DNA from: Streptomyces dangxiongensis
GTDB lineage: Bacteria > Actinomycetota > Actinomycetes > Streptomycetales > Streptomycetaceae
Length of the DNA stretch: 64,000 nucleotides
Direction of reading: 5' to 3'
Assembly: GCF_003675325.1 (NCBI RefSeq)
Contig: NZ_CP033073.1
Span: 1,178,001 to 1,242,000 of the forward strand
Part shown: piece after piece, positions 53,861 to 61,176 of the stretch
Numbering within the stretch: the first letter of the stretch is position 1
Layout of the letters: each line of letters starts with the position of its first letter
Translations under genes and position numbers: made by a program
Notes under the pieces: generated by a model
Databases searched by the model: none
The model's input: the letters and a program-made list of their open reading frames with translations, nothing else
What the model was told of the DNA's origin: nothing

Positions 53861-54994
53861 ATGACGCAGGTGACTCCTCCCGGGTGGTATCCCGATCCCG
53901 GGCAGACGCATGACGGTCCGCCCACCGAGCGCTGGTGGGACGGCAAGGCCTGGACGGACCGGACCCGCCCCGCCGACACGGCCGCCTCGTGGGGTCCCCC
54001 GCCGCAGCCGGCGGCGGACGGCGGCCCGCCGCCGGCCCACTCCGGACAGCCGGCCGGTCCGGCGCCCGCGGCCCCGGCGGGGTACGGCGCCTTCCCGGGG
54101 CATCCAGGGCATCCGGGGTATCCCGCGCAGCCGCCGGCCGGATCCCGGCGCGGTCTGCGCACGGGCGCGGCCGTCGCGGTCACGGCCGCGGTGCTGGCGA
54201 GCATCGGGGTCGGCGTGTACGCCCTCGCCGGGCACCCCGGCGCCAGCGACCGCGCGGGCTCGCAGCGGGGCCCGGTCGGCGGGCAGGACGGCGGCCGGGG
54301 CGGGCCGTTCGGCGGGCCCGGCGCCTCGGGCGGTCCGGGCGGTTCCGGTGGCTCGGGCGGTCCGGGCGGTTCCGGTGGCTCGGGCGGTCCGGGCGGGTCC
54401 GGTGGCTCGGGCGGTTCCGGCGGGGTCTCGCCGTCGCCGGGGCAGTCCGGGGCGCCGAAGGTCCAGGGTGGCGGTACGGTGTCCGACCCGGTCACCGGCA
54501 TCAGCCTGCCGGTGCCGAAGGGCTGGACGGGGGAGACGACCCGCGCCGGCGTGGTGGTGAACTCCGACGACTCCTACAAGTGCCCGGGCGACACCACCAA
54601 GACGTGCACCGCGGGCGGCGCCTCCACGGCCCCGGCGATGGGGCCGGGCATCGGGGCCGACGCGGCCGAGAAGGCCGCCAAGGCGGACATCGCCGCCAAC
54701 GCCGAGGCTTCGTACGGCGGCACCACCTACGGCAGCATCACCTCGCACAAGGTGCTGGCCTCCGAGGCGGTGACGGTCGCCGGGCAGAAGGGCTACCTGG
54801 TCCGCTGGAAGGCGGTCACCAGCAAGGGCGCCGACGGCTGTGTCGAGTCGGTCGCCTTCCCCTCGCCCAACGACCCCCGGCAGCTCATCCTGGTGCGTTT
54901 CGGCGTGGACGTCGGCCAGCGGGTGTCCGTGATCGACGAGATCGTCAGGGGGATCAAGGTCTCGTCCGGCACCGGGAACGGCCAGGACGTCTGA
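53861..54994 (+). CDS. DUF2510 single-pass membrane protein with Gly/Ser-rich stalk
   Basis: 377 aa. The DUF2510 motif (GWYPDPG, then RWWDGKAWTDRTR) occupies residues 8-36. A Pro-rich cytosolic stretch, one transmembrane helix (about 106-126) and a Gly/Ser/Pro linker (about 148-195) follow. The linker is made from a 27-base DNA unit repeated about three times around 54328-54408. The extracellular C-terminal domain (about 205-370) has one CP...C pair and is of unknown fold. It probably presents a sensor or binding domain outside the membrane. Confidence 0.83.
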   Translation: MTQVTPPGWYPDPGQTHDGPPTERWWDGKAWTDRTRPADTAASWGPPPQPAADGGPPPAHSGQPAGPAPAAPAGYGAFPGHPGHPGYPAQPPAGSRRGLRTGAAVAVTAAVLASIGVGVYALAGHPGASDRAGSQRGPVGGQDGGRGGPFGGPGASGGPGGSGGSGGPGGSGGSGGPGGSGGSGGSGGVSPSPGQSGAPKVQGGGTVSDPVTGISLPVPKGWTGETTRAGVVVNSDDSYKCPGDTTKTCTAGGASTAPAMGPGIGADAAEKAAKADIAANAEASYGGTTYGSITSHKVLASEAVTVAGQKGYLVRWKAVTSKGADGCVESVAFPSPNDPRQLILVRFGVDVGQRVSVIDEIVRGIKVSSGTGNGQDV

Positions 54995-55002
54995 GCCCCG
55001 GA

Positions 55003-55051
55003 CCGGCCGGGTGGGATTCCTCTCCGCTCAAGAGGAACCCCACCCGGCCGG
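55003..55051. terminator. 21-bp hairpin between the DUF2510 gene and tetR
   Basis: Arms 55003-55023 and 55031-55051 pair over 21 bases with a single mismatch and a 7-base loop, starting 9 bases after the stop. It is a strong, probably bidirectional terminator between convergent genes. Confidence 0.8.
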
Positions 55052-55129
55052 GGGTGCGCGCCGCCCCCGTCCCCACGGTGCGGCGCGGTCAGGTCACCGT
55101 TCAGTCATCCGTGAACGGCGGCCTGGGTC

Positions 55130-55744
55130 TCAGGTCAGTCCCAGCGCGGGCAGCACGGCGGCCTCCACGAAACCGGCGAGGTAGTCGGAGTCGGCGTACT
55201 GGCCGCAGAGCACCGGCCGCACCCGCAGCACGCCGAACATCATGGCGGGCACATAGGCCAGCGCCGGGTTCCCCGCGGGGACCTCACCCCGGGCCACGCC
55301 CCGGGCCAGCATCTCCTCCAGCGCGGCGATCTCCGGCAGGACCAGCGCCTCGCGCAGCGCCTGGGCCAGTTCCTTGTCCGCCGTCACCGCGTGCCCCAGG
55401 GCCTGGAGCAGCCGGGTGTCCTTGCCGGACCAGTCGCCCGCGGCCCGCGCGGCCTGGCGCAGGTCCTCGGCGAGCGATCCCGTGTCGATGCCGGCGAAAC
55501 GCACCCGGCGGTTGGCGCGCAGCGCCGCCGCGACGAACTGCGGTTTGGTCTTCCACTGCCGGTAGAGCGTGGACTTGCTGCAGCGGGTGCTGGCGGCGAC
55601 GCCCTCCATGGTGACGGAGTCGTAGCCGCACTCGCGGATCTGTTCCAGCACGGCGTCGAAGAACTCCCGCTCACGCTCGGGCGTGATCTTGGAGCGGCGC
55701 GAGGCGACGACCGTCTCCGGTTCGTCCGCGGCCTGCGACGTCAT
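55130..55744 (-). CDS. TetR family transcriptional regulator
   Basis: 204 aa. The TetR HTH is at about 25-72 (VTMEGVAASTRCSKSTLYRQW), with a TetR_C-type ligand domain behind it. It diverges from the PAP2-EamA gene pair, and nested palindromes fill the intergenic region, so it very likely represses both directions. The ligand is unknown. ATG 55744 follows GGGGAAG. Confidence 0.93.
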   Translation of the reverse strand: MTSQAADEPETVVASRRSKITPEREREFFDAVLEQIRECGYDSVTMEGVAASTRCSKSTLYRQWKTKPQFVAAALRANRRVRFAGIDTGSLAEDLRQAARAAGDWSGKDTRLLQALGHAVTADKELAQALREALVLPEIAALEEMLARGVARGEVPAGNPALAYVPAMMFGVLRVRPVLCGQYADSDYLAGFVEAAVLPALGLT

Positions 55745-55840
55745 GCGCTGCTTCCCCTCACTCGTGTACGGCCCGTCCGGCTGTGCGGCCCACTGCGGCC
55801 CGGCCGGGCGTCCGGCCTGTCTCCAGTGTGTCGCACCTCA

Positions 55841-55910
55841 ATCGATACGTCAGTGTACCGGTACCCAACCGTATCGGTACACTGGCGTATCGGTACGGAA
55901 ACGTATCGAT
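55841..55910. promoter_or_regulatory. Nested palindromes: probable TetR operators
   Basis: The outer arms ATCGATACGT (55841-55850) and ACGTATCGAT (55901-55910) are perfect inverted repeats. Inside them CAGTGTACCG (55851-55860) and CGGTACACTG (55875-55884) are a second perfect pair. The heptamer CGTATCG occurs four times counting both strands. The block lies midway between tetR and the PAP2 gene. Confidence 0.7.
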
Positions 55911-55990
55911 CAGTTCCGGGTCCGGCAGGGCCTGACACCGGGACGCGCACGCACCACCACACGCACCACCGTCAGCGAAGGGGCCGGGGG

Positions 55991-56791
55991 ATGAATGCCC
56001 GAACCGAGCCTGCGGGGGCGAAAGCGGAGCCGGACACCACGGCACGCCCGCCCCTGATACGTGAGTTCCTGCTGGTCGCCGGGCTCTTCCTGGTCTACAA
56101 ACTGGGCCGGCGGCTGGCCATCGGCCACACCACCGAGGCCTTCCACAACGCCCGCCGCGTGTGGCACCTGGAGCGGGCCGCGCACCTCCCCCACGAGAAC
56201 GCCGTGCAGTCCGCGCTGCTGCACGGCGAGACCCTCGTCCACCTGGCGAACACCTACTACGCGACCGTGCACTTCCCGGCCACGGTCGTCTTCCTGGTCT
56301 GGCTCTACGTGCGGCGGCCCGCGCACTACGTCTGGGCCCGCCGGGTCCTCGCCGTCGTCACCACGGCCGCCCTGGTGCTGCCGTTCACCTTCCCGCTGGC
56401 CCCGCCCCGGATGCTGACCGGCACCGGCCTGGTGGACACCGCGCGGGTCTACGGACCGTCCGTGTACGGCCCGCCGTCCAGCGACCACCTGTCCAACCAG
56501 TTCGCGGCCATGCCCTCGCTGCACTTCGGCTGGGCGCTGATGGTGGCGGTCGGACTGATCGCCGCCACCCGCTCCCGGTGGCGCCCGCTCTGGCTGCTGC
56601 ACCCGGCGCTCACCCTGCTGGTGATCACCGGCACGGCGAACCACTACTGGCTCGACGCCCTCGTCGCCACGGGCATGCTCGGCCTGGCCCTCGCGGTCAT
56701 CCATCCGCCGCGGCACACGGCCACCACGGCCCGGCGCGGCACCGGCCGGCTCACCACGCCGGAGCCCGTCCTGGCGGGAGCGGCCCGGTGA
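55991..56791 (+). CDS. PAP2-superfamily membrane phosphatase
   Basis: 266 aa with about six membrane helices. The phosphatase residues are in AMPSLHFGWA and NHYWLDALVA (the H-x3-D pair). The N-terminal KxxxxxRP-type motif is less clear, as in the PAP2_3/aureobasidin-resistance-like subgroup that handles lipid phosphates or inositol phospholipids. Its stop overlaps the next start as GTGA. Controlled by the divergent TetR, it may act on undecaprenyl or phosphatidyl phosphates. Confidence 0.88.
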   Translation: MNARTEPAGAKAEPDTTARPPLIREFLLVAGLFLVYKLGRRLAIGHTTEAFHNARRVWHLERAAHLPHENAVQSALLHGETLVHLANTYYATVHFPATVVFLVWLYVRRPAHYVWARRVLAVVTTAALVLPFTFPLAPPRMLTGTGLVDTARVYGPSVYGPPSSDHLSNQFAAMPSLHFGWALMVAVGLIAATRSRWRPLWLLHPALTLLVITGTANHYWLDALVATGMLGLALAVIHPPRHTATTARRGTGRLTTPEPVLAGAAR

Positions 56792-57789
56792 GCGCCGCCG
56801 CGGTGACCGCCCTGGCCCTGTCCCTGGTGTCGGCCGTCGCCTACGCGCTGGCCGCCGTCGCCCAGGAACGCCTCGCCGCGCGCAGCGCCGGCACCGGCCT
56901 GCTGCGACTGCTGGGCACCGGCGCCTGGTGGTCGGCGGTCGGCCTGAACGCCGTCGCCGCGCTGCTGCACGTCGTCGCCCTGAAGTACGGCCCGCTCACC
57001 GTCGTCCAGCCGCTGGGCGCACTCACCCTGGTCGCGGCGGTGCCCCTGGGCGCGCGGGCGGCCGGCCGGCGGGTCAGCGCGGTGGAGTGGCGTGGTACGG
57101 CACTGACCCTGCTCGGCCTCGGGGCCCTGCTCGTCGCCGCCTCCGGACCCGCACCCGCCCGGGTGCTGTCGCTGACCGAGGCCCTGGCGGTCGCCGGTAC
57201 GACGGCCGCGGCCATCGGACTGCTGTCCCGGCCCGGCGCCCGGCCGGGCCTGCGGCACGCGACCGCGTCCGGCTTCGCCTCCGGTGTCGCCTCCGTGCTC
57301 ACCCAGACGGTGACCGTCGCGGCCACGGACCGGTCCGGACCGGCGCTCGGCACCGAGGTGACCGTCGTGGCCGTGCTCGTCGCCGCGTTCGCCGTCGGCG
57401 GGCTGCTGCTGTCGCAGACGGCCTACCGCGGTGGCCTCGGCGCCCCGCTGGCCGTCGTCACCCTCGCCAACCCGGTGGCCGCCGCGGTGATCGGCCTCAC
57501 CCTGCTGGGGCAGGGCCTCAAGGGCGGCGCCGGCGGCGTGCTGCTGGCCCTCGCCGGAGCGGCGCTGGCCGCGTCGGGCGTGGTGCTGCTGACGCGGGCG
57601 GCCCCCGCGCCCGCCCGCACGGAGGAACCCGGACCGCGCGCCGGACACGACGGACGCGAAGAAGGCCACGACGGACACGACGAGCATCCGGTGGCGGCGG
57701 TGCTGGCCCTGGAGGCCGCGACGGCGACGGCCGAGCCGGTGCTGCTGCCACGGCAGACGGAGCAGCCGGGGCATCTCACGGCACTGTGA
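56788..57789 (+). CDS. EamA/DMT-type multi-helix membrane transporter
   Basis: 333 aa with nine or ten hydrophobic segments arranged as two halves (VVQPLGALTLVAAV and LAVVTLANPVAAAVIG are the equivalent helices). The tail is hydrophilic and His/Asp/Glu-rich (GHDGREEGHDGHDEH), suggesting metal or proton interaction. GTG 56788 is coupled to the PAP2 gene by GTGA, so the two products probably work together, for example on lipid transport. The substrate is unknown. Confidence 0.85.
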   Translation: MSAAAVTALALSLVSAVAYALAAVAQERLAARSAGTGLLRLLGTGAWWSAVGLNAVAALLHVVALKYGPLTVVQPLGALTLVAAVPLGARAAGRRVSAVEWRGTALTLLGLGALLVAASGPAPARVLSLTEALAVAGTTAAAIGLLSRPGARPGLRHATASGFASGVASVLTQTVTVAATDRSGPALGTEVTVVAVLVAAFAVGGLLLSQTAYRGGLGAPLAVVTLANPVAAAVIGLTLLGQGLKGGAGGVLLALAGAALAASGVVLLTRAAPAPARTEEPGPRAGHDGREEGHDGHDEHPVAAVLALEAATATAEPVLLPRQTEQPGHLTAL

Positions 57790-57792
57790 CCG

Positions 57793-57857
57793 GGTACGGC
57801 GACGGCGGCCGGTGCGGGCGGAGGAGATCCGCGCGCACCGGCCGCCGTCGCCGTACC
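57793..57857. terminator. Perfect 24-bp hairpin between convergent genes
   Basis: Arms 57793-57816 and 57834-57857 are perfectly complementary over 24 bases with a 17-base loop. It begins 4 bases after the EamA stop and ends 18 bases from the opposing stop. Confidence 0.8.
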
Positions 57858-57874
57858 TGTTCCGGCCCGGCCGG

Positions 57875-58723
57875 TCAGCCCCAGCCGCGCGCGTCCTGTT
57901 TCAGCGCGGTGTCCACCGTCAGCGCCGTGGCCACCACGAGGCTCAGCAGCGGCTCGGGGAGCTGGTAGTGGATCTGGAGGACGTAGTTGTCCGCGGTCGT
58001 GAACAGCGTCTTGGCGAGGCCTTCCCAGGTCTTGGTGATCCGGGCGACCTCGTTGTCCGCGTGGTCGACGATCGCGAAGTTCCAGGCCCGCCAGTTCTCC
58101 GCCTTGATCGCACCGACCTGCTGGCCGTTCGCGTTCATCGCGAAGTTGATCTTCCCGAACATGTTCTTCTGGACGATCTCACCGACCGGCGAGCCGTCCG
58201 GGCGGGTCACGATCACCCGTGACTTGAAGATCTTGGCGGGGCGGGTCAGCAATAGCTGCGGCTGGCCGTAGGCGTCGCGGATCTCCAGCCGGTGGGTCAT
58301 GAACTGGTCGAGGCTGGAGACGAAGCGCAGGATCTTCTTCAGTACGCCCTGTCCGACCTGGGTGACCGATCCGAGCTGACGGCCGTTCTGATCCATGACC
58401 GTGTACTCGTTGGTCAGCTCGATCAGCTTGGCCTTCTGGTTCACGACCAGGACGGGCTCGGTGAACAGCGTGCCGCCGCCGGGACCACCGGCCGTGACAC
58501 CGGCCTGCCGCTGCACCTGCCGCTGCACCTTGCCGTCGGCGGTCTGCTGCTGCGGGAACGCCGCCTGCTGGGCGGGGGCCTGCTGCGGCGCGGCCTGTCC
58601 GGCGGGCTGCTGAGCCGGGTTGGTGTGCTCGGTCCACTGCGCGCCGTCCCAGTAACGGAGCGTCTGGACCGCCCCGTGCGGATCCGGGTACCAGCCTGCC
58701 GGGGTGTTTGATTGCGTGGTCAC
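57875..58723 (-). CDS. LURP-one/scramblase-like protein with DUF2510 N-terminus
   Basis: 282 aa. DUF2510 (GWYPDPHG, then RYWDGAQWTEH) is at 10-35, followed by a Gln/Ala/Pro-rich linker (38-75). The C-terminal two thirds (FTEPVLVVNQKAKLIEL, then MTHRLEIRDAYGQPQLLLTR) is a Tubby/LURP-one barrel related to phospholipid scramblases, ending in a hydrophobic patch. It probably associates with membrane lipids. GTG 58723 begins the DUF2510 segment; upstream codons look non-coding. Confidence 0.85.
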   Translation of the reverse strand: MTTQSNTPAGWYPDPHGAVQTLRYWDGAQWTEHTNPAQQPAGQAAPQQAPAQQAAFPQQQTADGKVQRQVQRQAGVTAGGPGGGTLFTEPVLVVNQKAKLIELTNEYTVMDQNGRQLGSVTQVGQGVLKKILRFVSSLDQFMTHRLEIRDAYGQPQLLLTRPAKIFKSRVIVTRPDGSPVGEIVQKNMFGKINFAMNANGQQVGAIKAENWRAWNFAIVDHADNEVARITKTWEGLAKTLFTTADNYVLQIHYQLPEPLLSLVVATALTVDTALKQDARGWG

Positions 58724-58776
58724 CGGGGCACAGTACCTTGCTCTGACCGGTACCTGACCAGTCCGCACGGAGCGGT

Positions 58777-58798
58777 GTTCATCGCCCGTTCACCCCGT
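58777..58798 (+). promoter_or_regulatory. PHO-box-like direct repeat upstream of the LURP-one gene
   Basis: Units GTTCATCGCCC (58777) and GTTCACCCCGT (58788) repeat at 11 bases, 54-75 bases upstream of the start of the leftward gene. They overlap the last codons of the phospholipase gene, so part of the match is constrained by coding. Confidence 0.3.
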
Positions 58799-60838
58799 GA
58801 CGATGGCCGGGTCGCTGACGCCGGGCAGGCCGTTCTCGACGTGGCCGGCGAAGCCGCGCAGGAAGACCGGGTCGGCGTCGGAGGTGACGGTCAGGTCGTA
58901 CCAGCGCTTGCTCGCCGCCAGGCCGACGGTCTGCCGCACGGTCGCGCCGGGCCGCACGCTCACCGCGACGGGGCTGCCGCCGTAGCCGTCGGTCAGCGTC
59001 AGCTTCACGGTGCCGGAGCCCTTGTTGGTGAAGGTGAGCTGGATGTCGTCGCCCGCGTGCCGGGCGGTGACCTCGGGGCCGGCCACCTTGTTGCGGCCCC
59101 TGAAGACGCGCAGGAACCCGTTGGGGCCGTGCACGGCGAGGTCGTAGGTGCCGCCGGAGTAGACGGAGTTCCAGGTGTCCGAGAGGCTCTTGCCGGCCTC
59201 CGTGGTGTACGTCCAGGGGCCGTCGGTGCGGTTGCCGGACGTGACGAGGAAGGCGGCGCCCGCCTGCGCCCCCGAGGCGAAGGTGAGCGTGAACTTGCCG
59301 GCCGCGGTGTCCGCGGAACCGTCCGTCCTGGCCGCGTACTTCAGCGGGCGGGTGGGCCGGCTGCCGGGCTCCTGCCCGGGCAGGGCGGGGTGGGCGGGCG
59401 GCTTGGGGACGTAGTCCGCGTGGCGGGTGCGGTCCGGCGGCTGGTAGCCGGCCGTGGAGGGCAGCGCGACCGGCGCGGTGTCCTTGCGGGAGAAGTCGAA
59501 GGCGCTGGTCAGGTCGCCGCAGACGGCGCGTCGCCAGGGCGAGATGTTCGGTTCGCGCACACCGAAGCGGCGCTCGATGAACCGGATGACCGAGGTGTGG
59601 TCGAAGGTCTCGGAGCAGACGTAACCGCCCTTGCTCCAGGGGGAGACGACGAGCATCGGGACCCGCTGACCCAGTCCGTAGGGACCGGCGACATGGCTGC
59701 CGTCGCCCTTGAACAGGTCGGGCGCCGGATCCACCGTCGACCGGCCCTGGGCGGCGGAGGCCGGCGGGTAGGGCGGGATCACGTGGTCGAAGAAGCCGTC
59801 GTTCTCGTCGTAGGTGATGAAGAGCGCGGTCCTGCCCCACACCTCGGGGTTGGAGGTGAGCGCGTCCAGGACCTGGGAGACGTACCAGGCGCCGTAGTTG
59901 GCGGGCCAGTTGGGGTGTTCGGTGAAGGCCTCGGGGGCGACGATCCAGGAGACCTGGGGCAGCAGGTCCGCCCGGACGTCCGCCTTCAGCCGGTCGAAGA
60001 AGCCCTCGCCCTTGCGGGCGTCGGTGCCGGTGCGGGCCTTGTCGTACAGCGGGTCGCCGGGCCGGGCGGTGCGGTACTGGTTGAAGTAGAGGAGCGAGTT
60101 GTCGCCGTAGTTGCCGCGGTAGGCGTCGTTGATCCATCCCCAGGAGCCGGCCGCGTCCAGGCCGTCACCCACGTCCTGGTAGATCTTCCAGGAGACCCCG
60201 GCCTGCTCCAGACGCTCGGGGTACGTCGTCCAGCCGTAGCCCGCCTCCTCGTTGCCGAGGACCGGGCCGCCGCCCTTGCCGTCGTTGCCGGTGTAACCGG
60301 ACCACAGGTAGTAGCGGTTGGGGTCGGTGGAGCCGATGAGCGAGCAGTGGTAGGCGTCGCAGACGGTGAAGGCGTCCGCGAGGGCGTAGTGGAAGGGGAT
60401 GTCGTCGCGGGTCAGGTACGCCATCGTCGTGGCGGACTTGGCGGGCACCCACTTGTCGTACTTGCCGCCGTTGAACGCGGCGTGCCCGTCGTTCCAGCCG
60501 TGCGGGAGGTCCTGGATGAAGGCCAGGCCCAGGTCGTCGGCGTCGGGGTGGAAGGGCAGGATGTCCTTGGTGCCGTCGGACTGCTTCCAGACGGACCTGC
60601 CGTTCTGGGTGACCGGACGGGGGTCGCCGAAGCCCCGGACTCCGCGCAGCGAGCCGAAGTAGTGGTCGAAGGAACGGTTCTCCTGCATCAGGACGACGAT
60701 GTGCTCCACGTCGTCCACCGATCCGGTGCGGTAGTGGGCGGGCAGGGCCGCCGCCCGCTGGATGCTGCCGGCCAGCGCCGTGAACGCCGTGCCGGCACCG
60801 GCCACTTGGAGGAAGCGCCGCCGGTTGACTTCGGGCAT
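58790..60838 (-). CDS. Tat-exported phosphocholine-type phospholipase C
   Basis: Secreted phosphoesterase, 682 aa. A twin-arginine signal (RRRFLQVAGAG, residues 6-16) leads to the catalytic start VVLMQENRSFDHYFG, where E53 and N54 are metal ligands. Later GSTDPNRYYLWSG, TYDENDGFFDHV and FDHTSVIRFIERRFG complete the alkaline-phosphatase-like core. Two C-terminal DUF756 domains (about 460-680) follow. It cleaves phospholipid head groups outside the cell, giving phosphate; such genes are often phosphate-controlled. ATG 60838 has GAGAGG upstream. Confidence 0.93.
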   Translation of the reverse strand: MPEVNRRRFLQVAGAGTAFTALAGSIQRAAALPAHYRTGSVDDVEHIVVLMQENRSFDHYFGSLRGVRGFGDPRPVTQNGRSVWKQSDGTKDILPFHPDADDLGLAFIQDLPHGWNDGHAAFNGGKYDKWVPAKSATTMAYLTRDDIPFHYALADAFTVCDAYHCSLIGSTDPNRYYLWSGYTGNDGKGGGPVLGNEEAGYGWTTYPERLEQAGVSWKIYQDVGDGLDAAGSWGWINDAYRGNYGDNSLLYFNQYRTARPGDPLYDKARTGTDARKGEGFFDRLKADVRADLLPQVSWIVAPEAFTEHPNWPANYGAWYVSQVLDALTSNPEVWGRTALFITYDENDGFFDHVIPPYPPASAAQGRSTVDPAPDLFKGDGSHVAGPYGLGQRVPMLVVSPWSKGGYVCSETFDHTSVIRFIERRFGVREPNISPWRRAVCGDLTSAFDFSRKDTAPVALPSTAGYQPPDRTRHADYVPKPPAHPALPGQEPGSRPTRPLKYAARTDGSADTAAGKFTLTFASGAQAGAAFLVTSGNRTDGPWTYTTEAGKSLSDTWNSVYSGGTYDLAVHGPNGFLRVFRGRNKVAGPEVTARHAGDDIQLTFTNKGSGTVKLTLTDGYGGSPVAVSVRPGATVRQTVGLAASKRWYDLTVTSDADPVFLRGFAGHVENGLPGVSDPAIVTG

Positions 60839-61176
60839 GGGTGAGGGTCCTCTCGTCCTGACGTACGTCCGCGAACCCGTCGGCTGACGGAATGTGCGCG
60901 GAGCGAGTGTTCCAAGAGCAGCAAACGTCAGGGAAGGGTCCGGTGGCGCCCGTGTGAAAGTCGGCGGTACGGGCGGAGCCGGAGCGGAGCGCGTACAACT
61001 GCCGATGTTCGTCCGATTCCGCCGACTTGGACCTCCACTGCCACTGAACAGTGTGTTCCGCCGGGTGCGGCAGCGGGACGGACCGTCATCTGTCCGCCCC
61101 GCTGCTTCGTCCCACCCGGCCACGGTGGCCGTCCGGCGCCTCGCAGTCGCCGTCCGTCACCTCGCTCCGGCCGGGA
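60839..61176. other. 338-base gap between phospholipase C and GH87 genes; no gene seen
   Basis: Both neighbours run leftward, so this holds the phospholipase promoter. A small palindrome CACTG-AA-CAGTG lies at 61042-61053. No convincing PHO box or coding frame was found. Confidence 0.4.
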
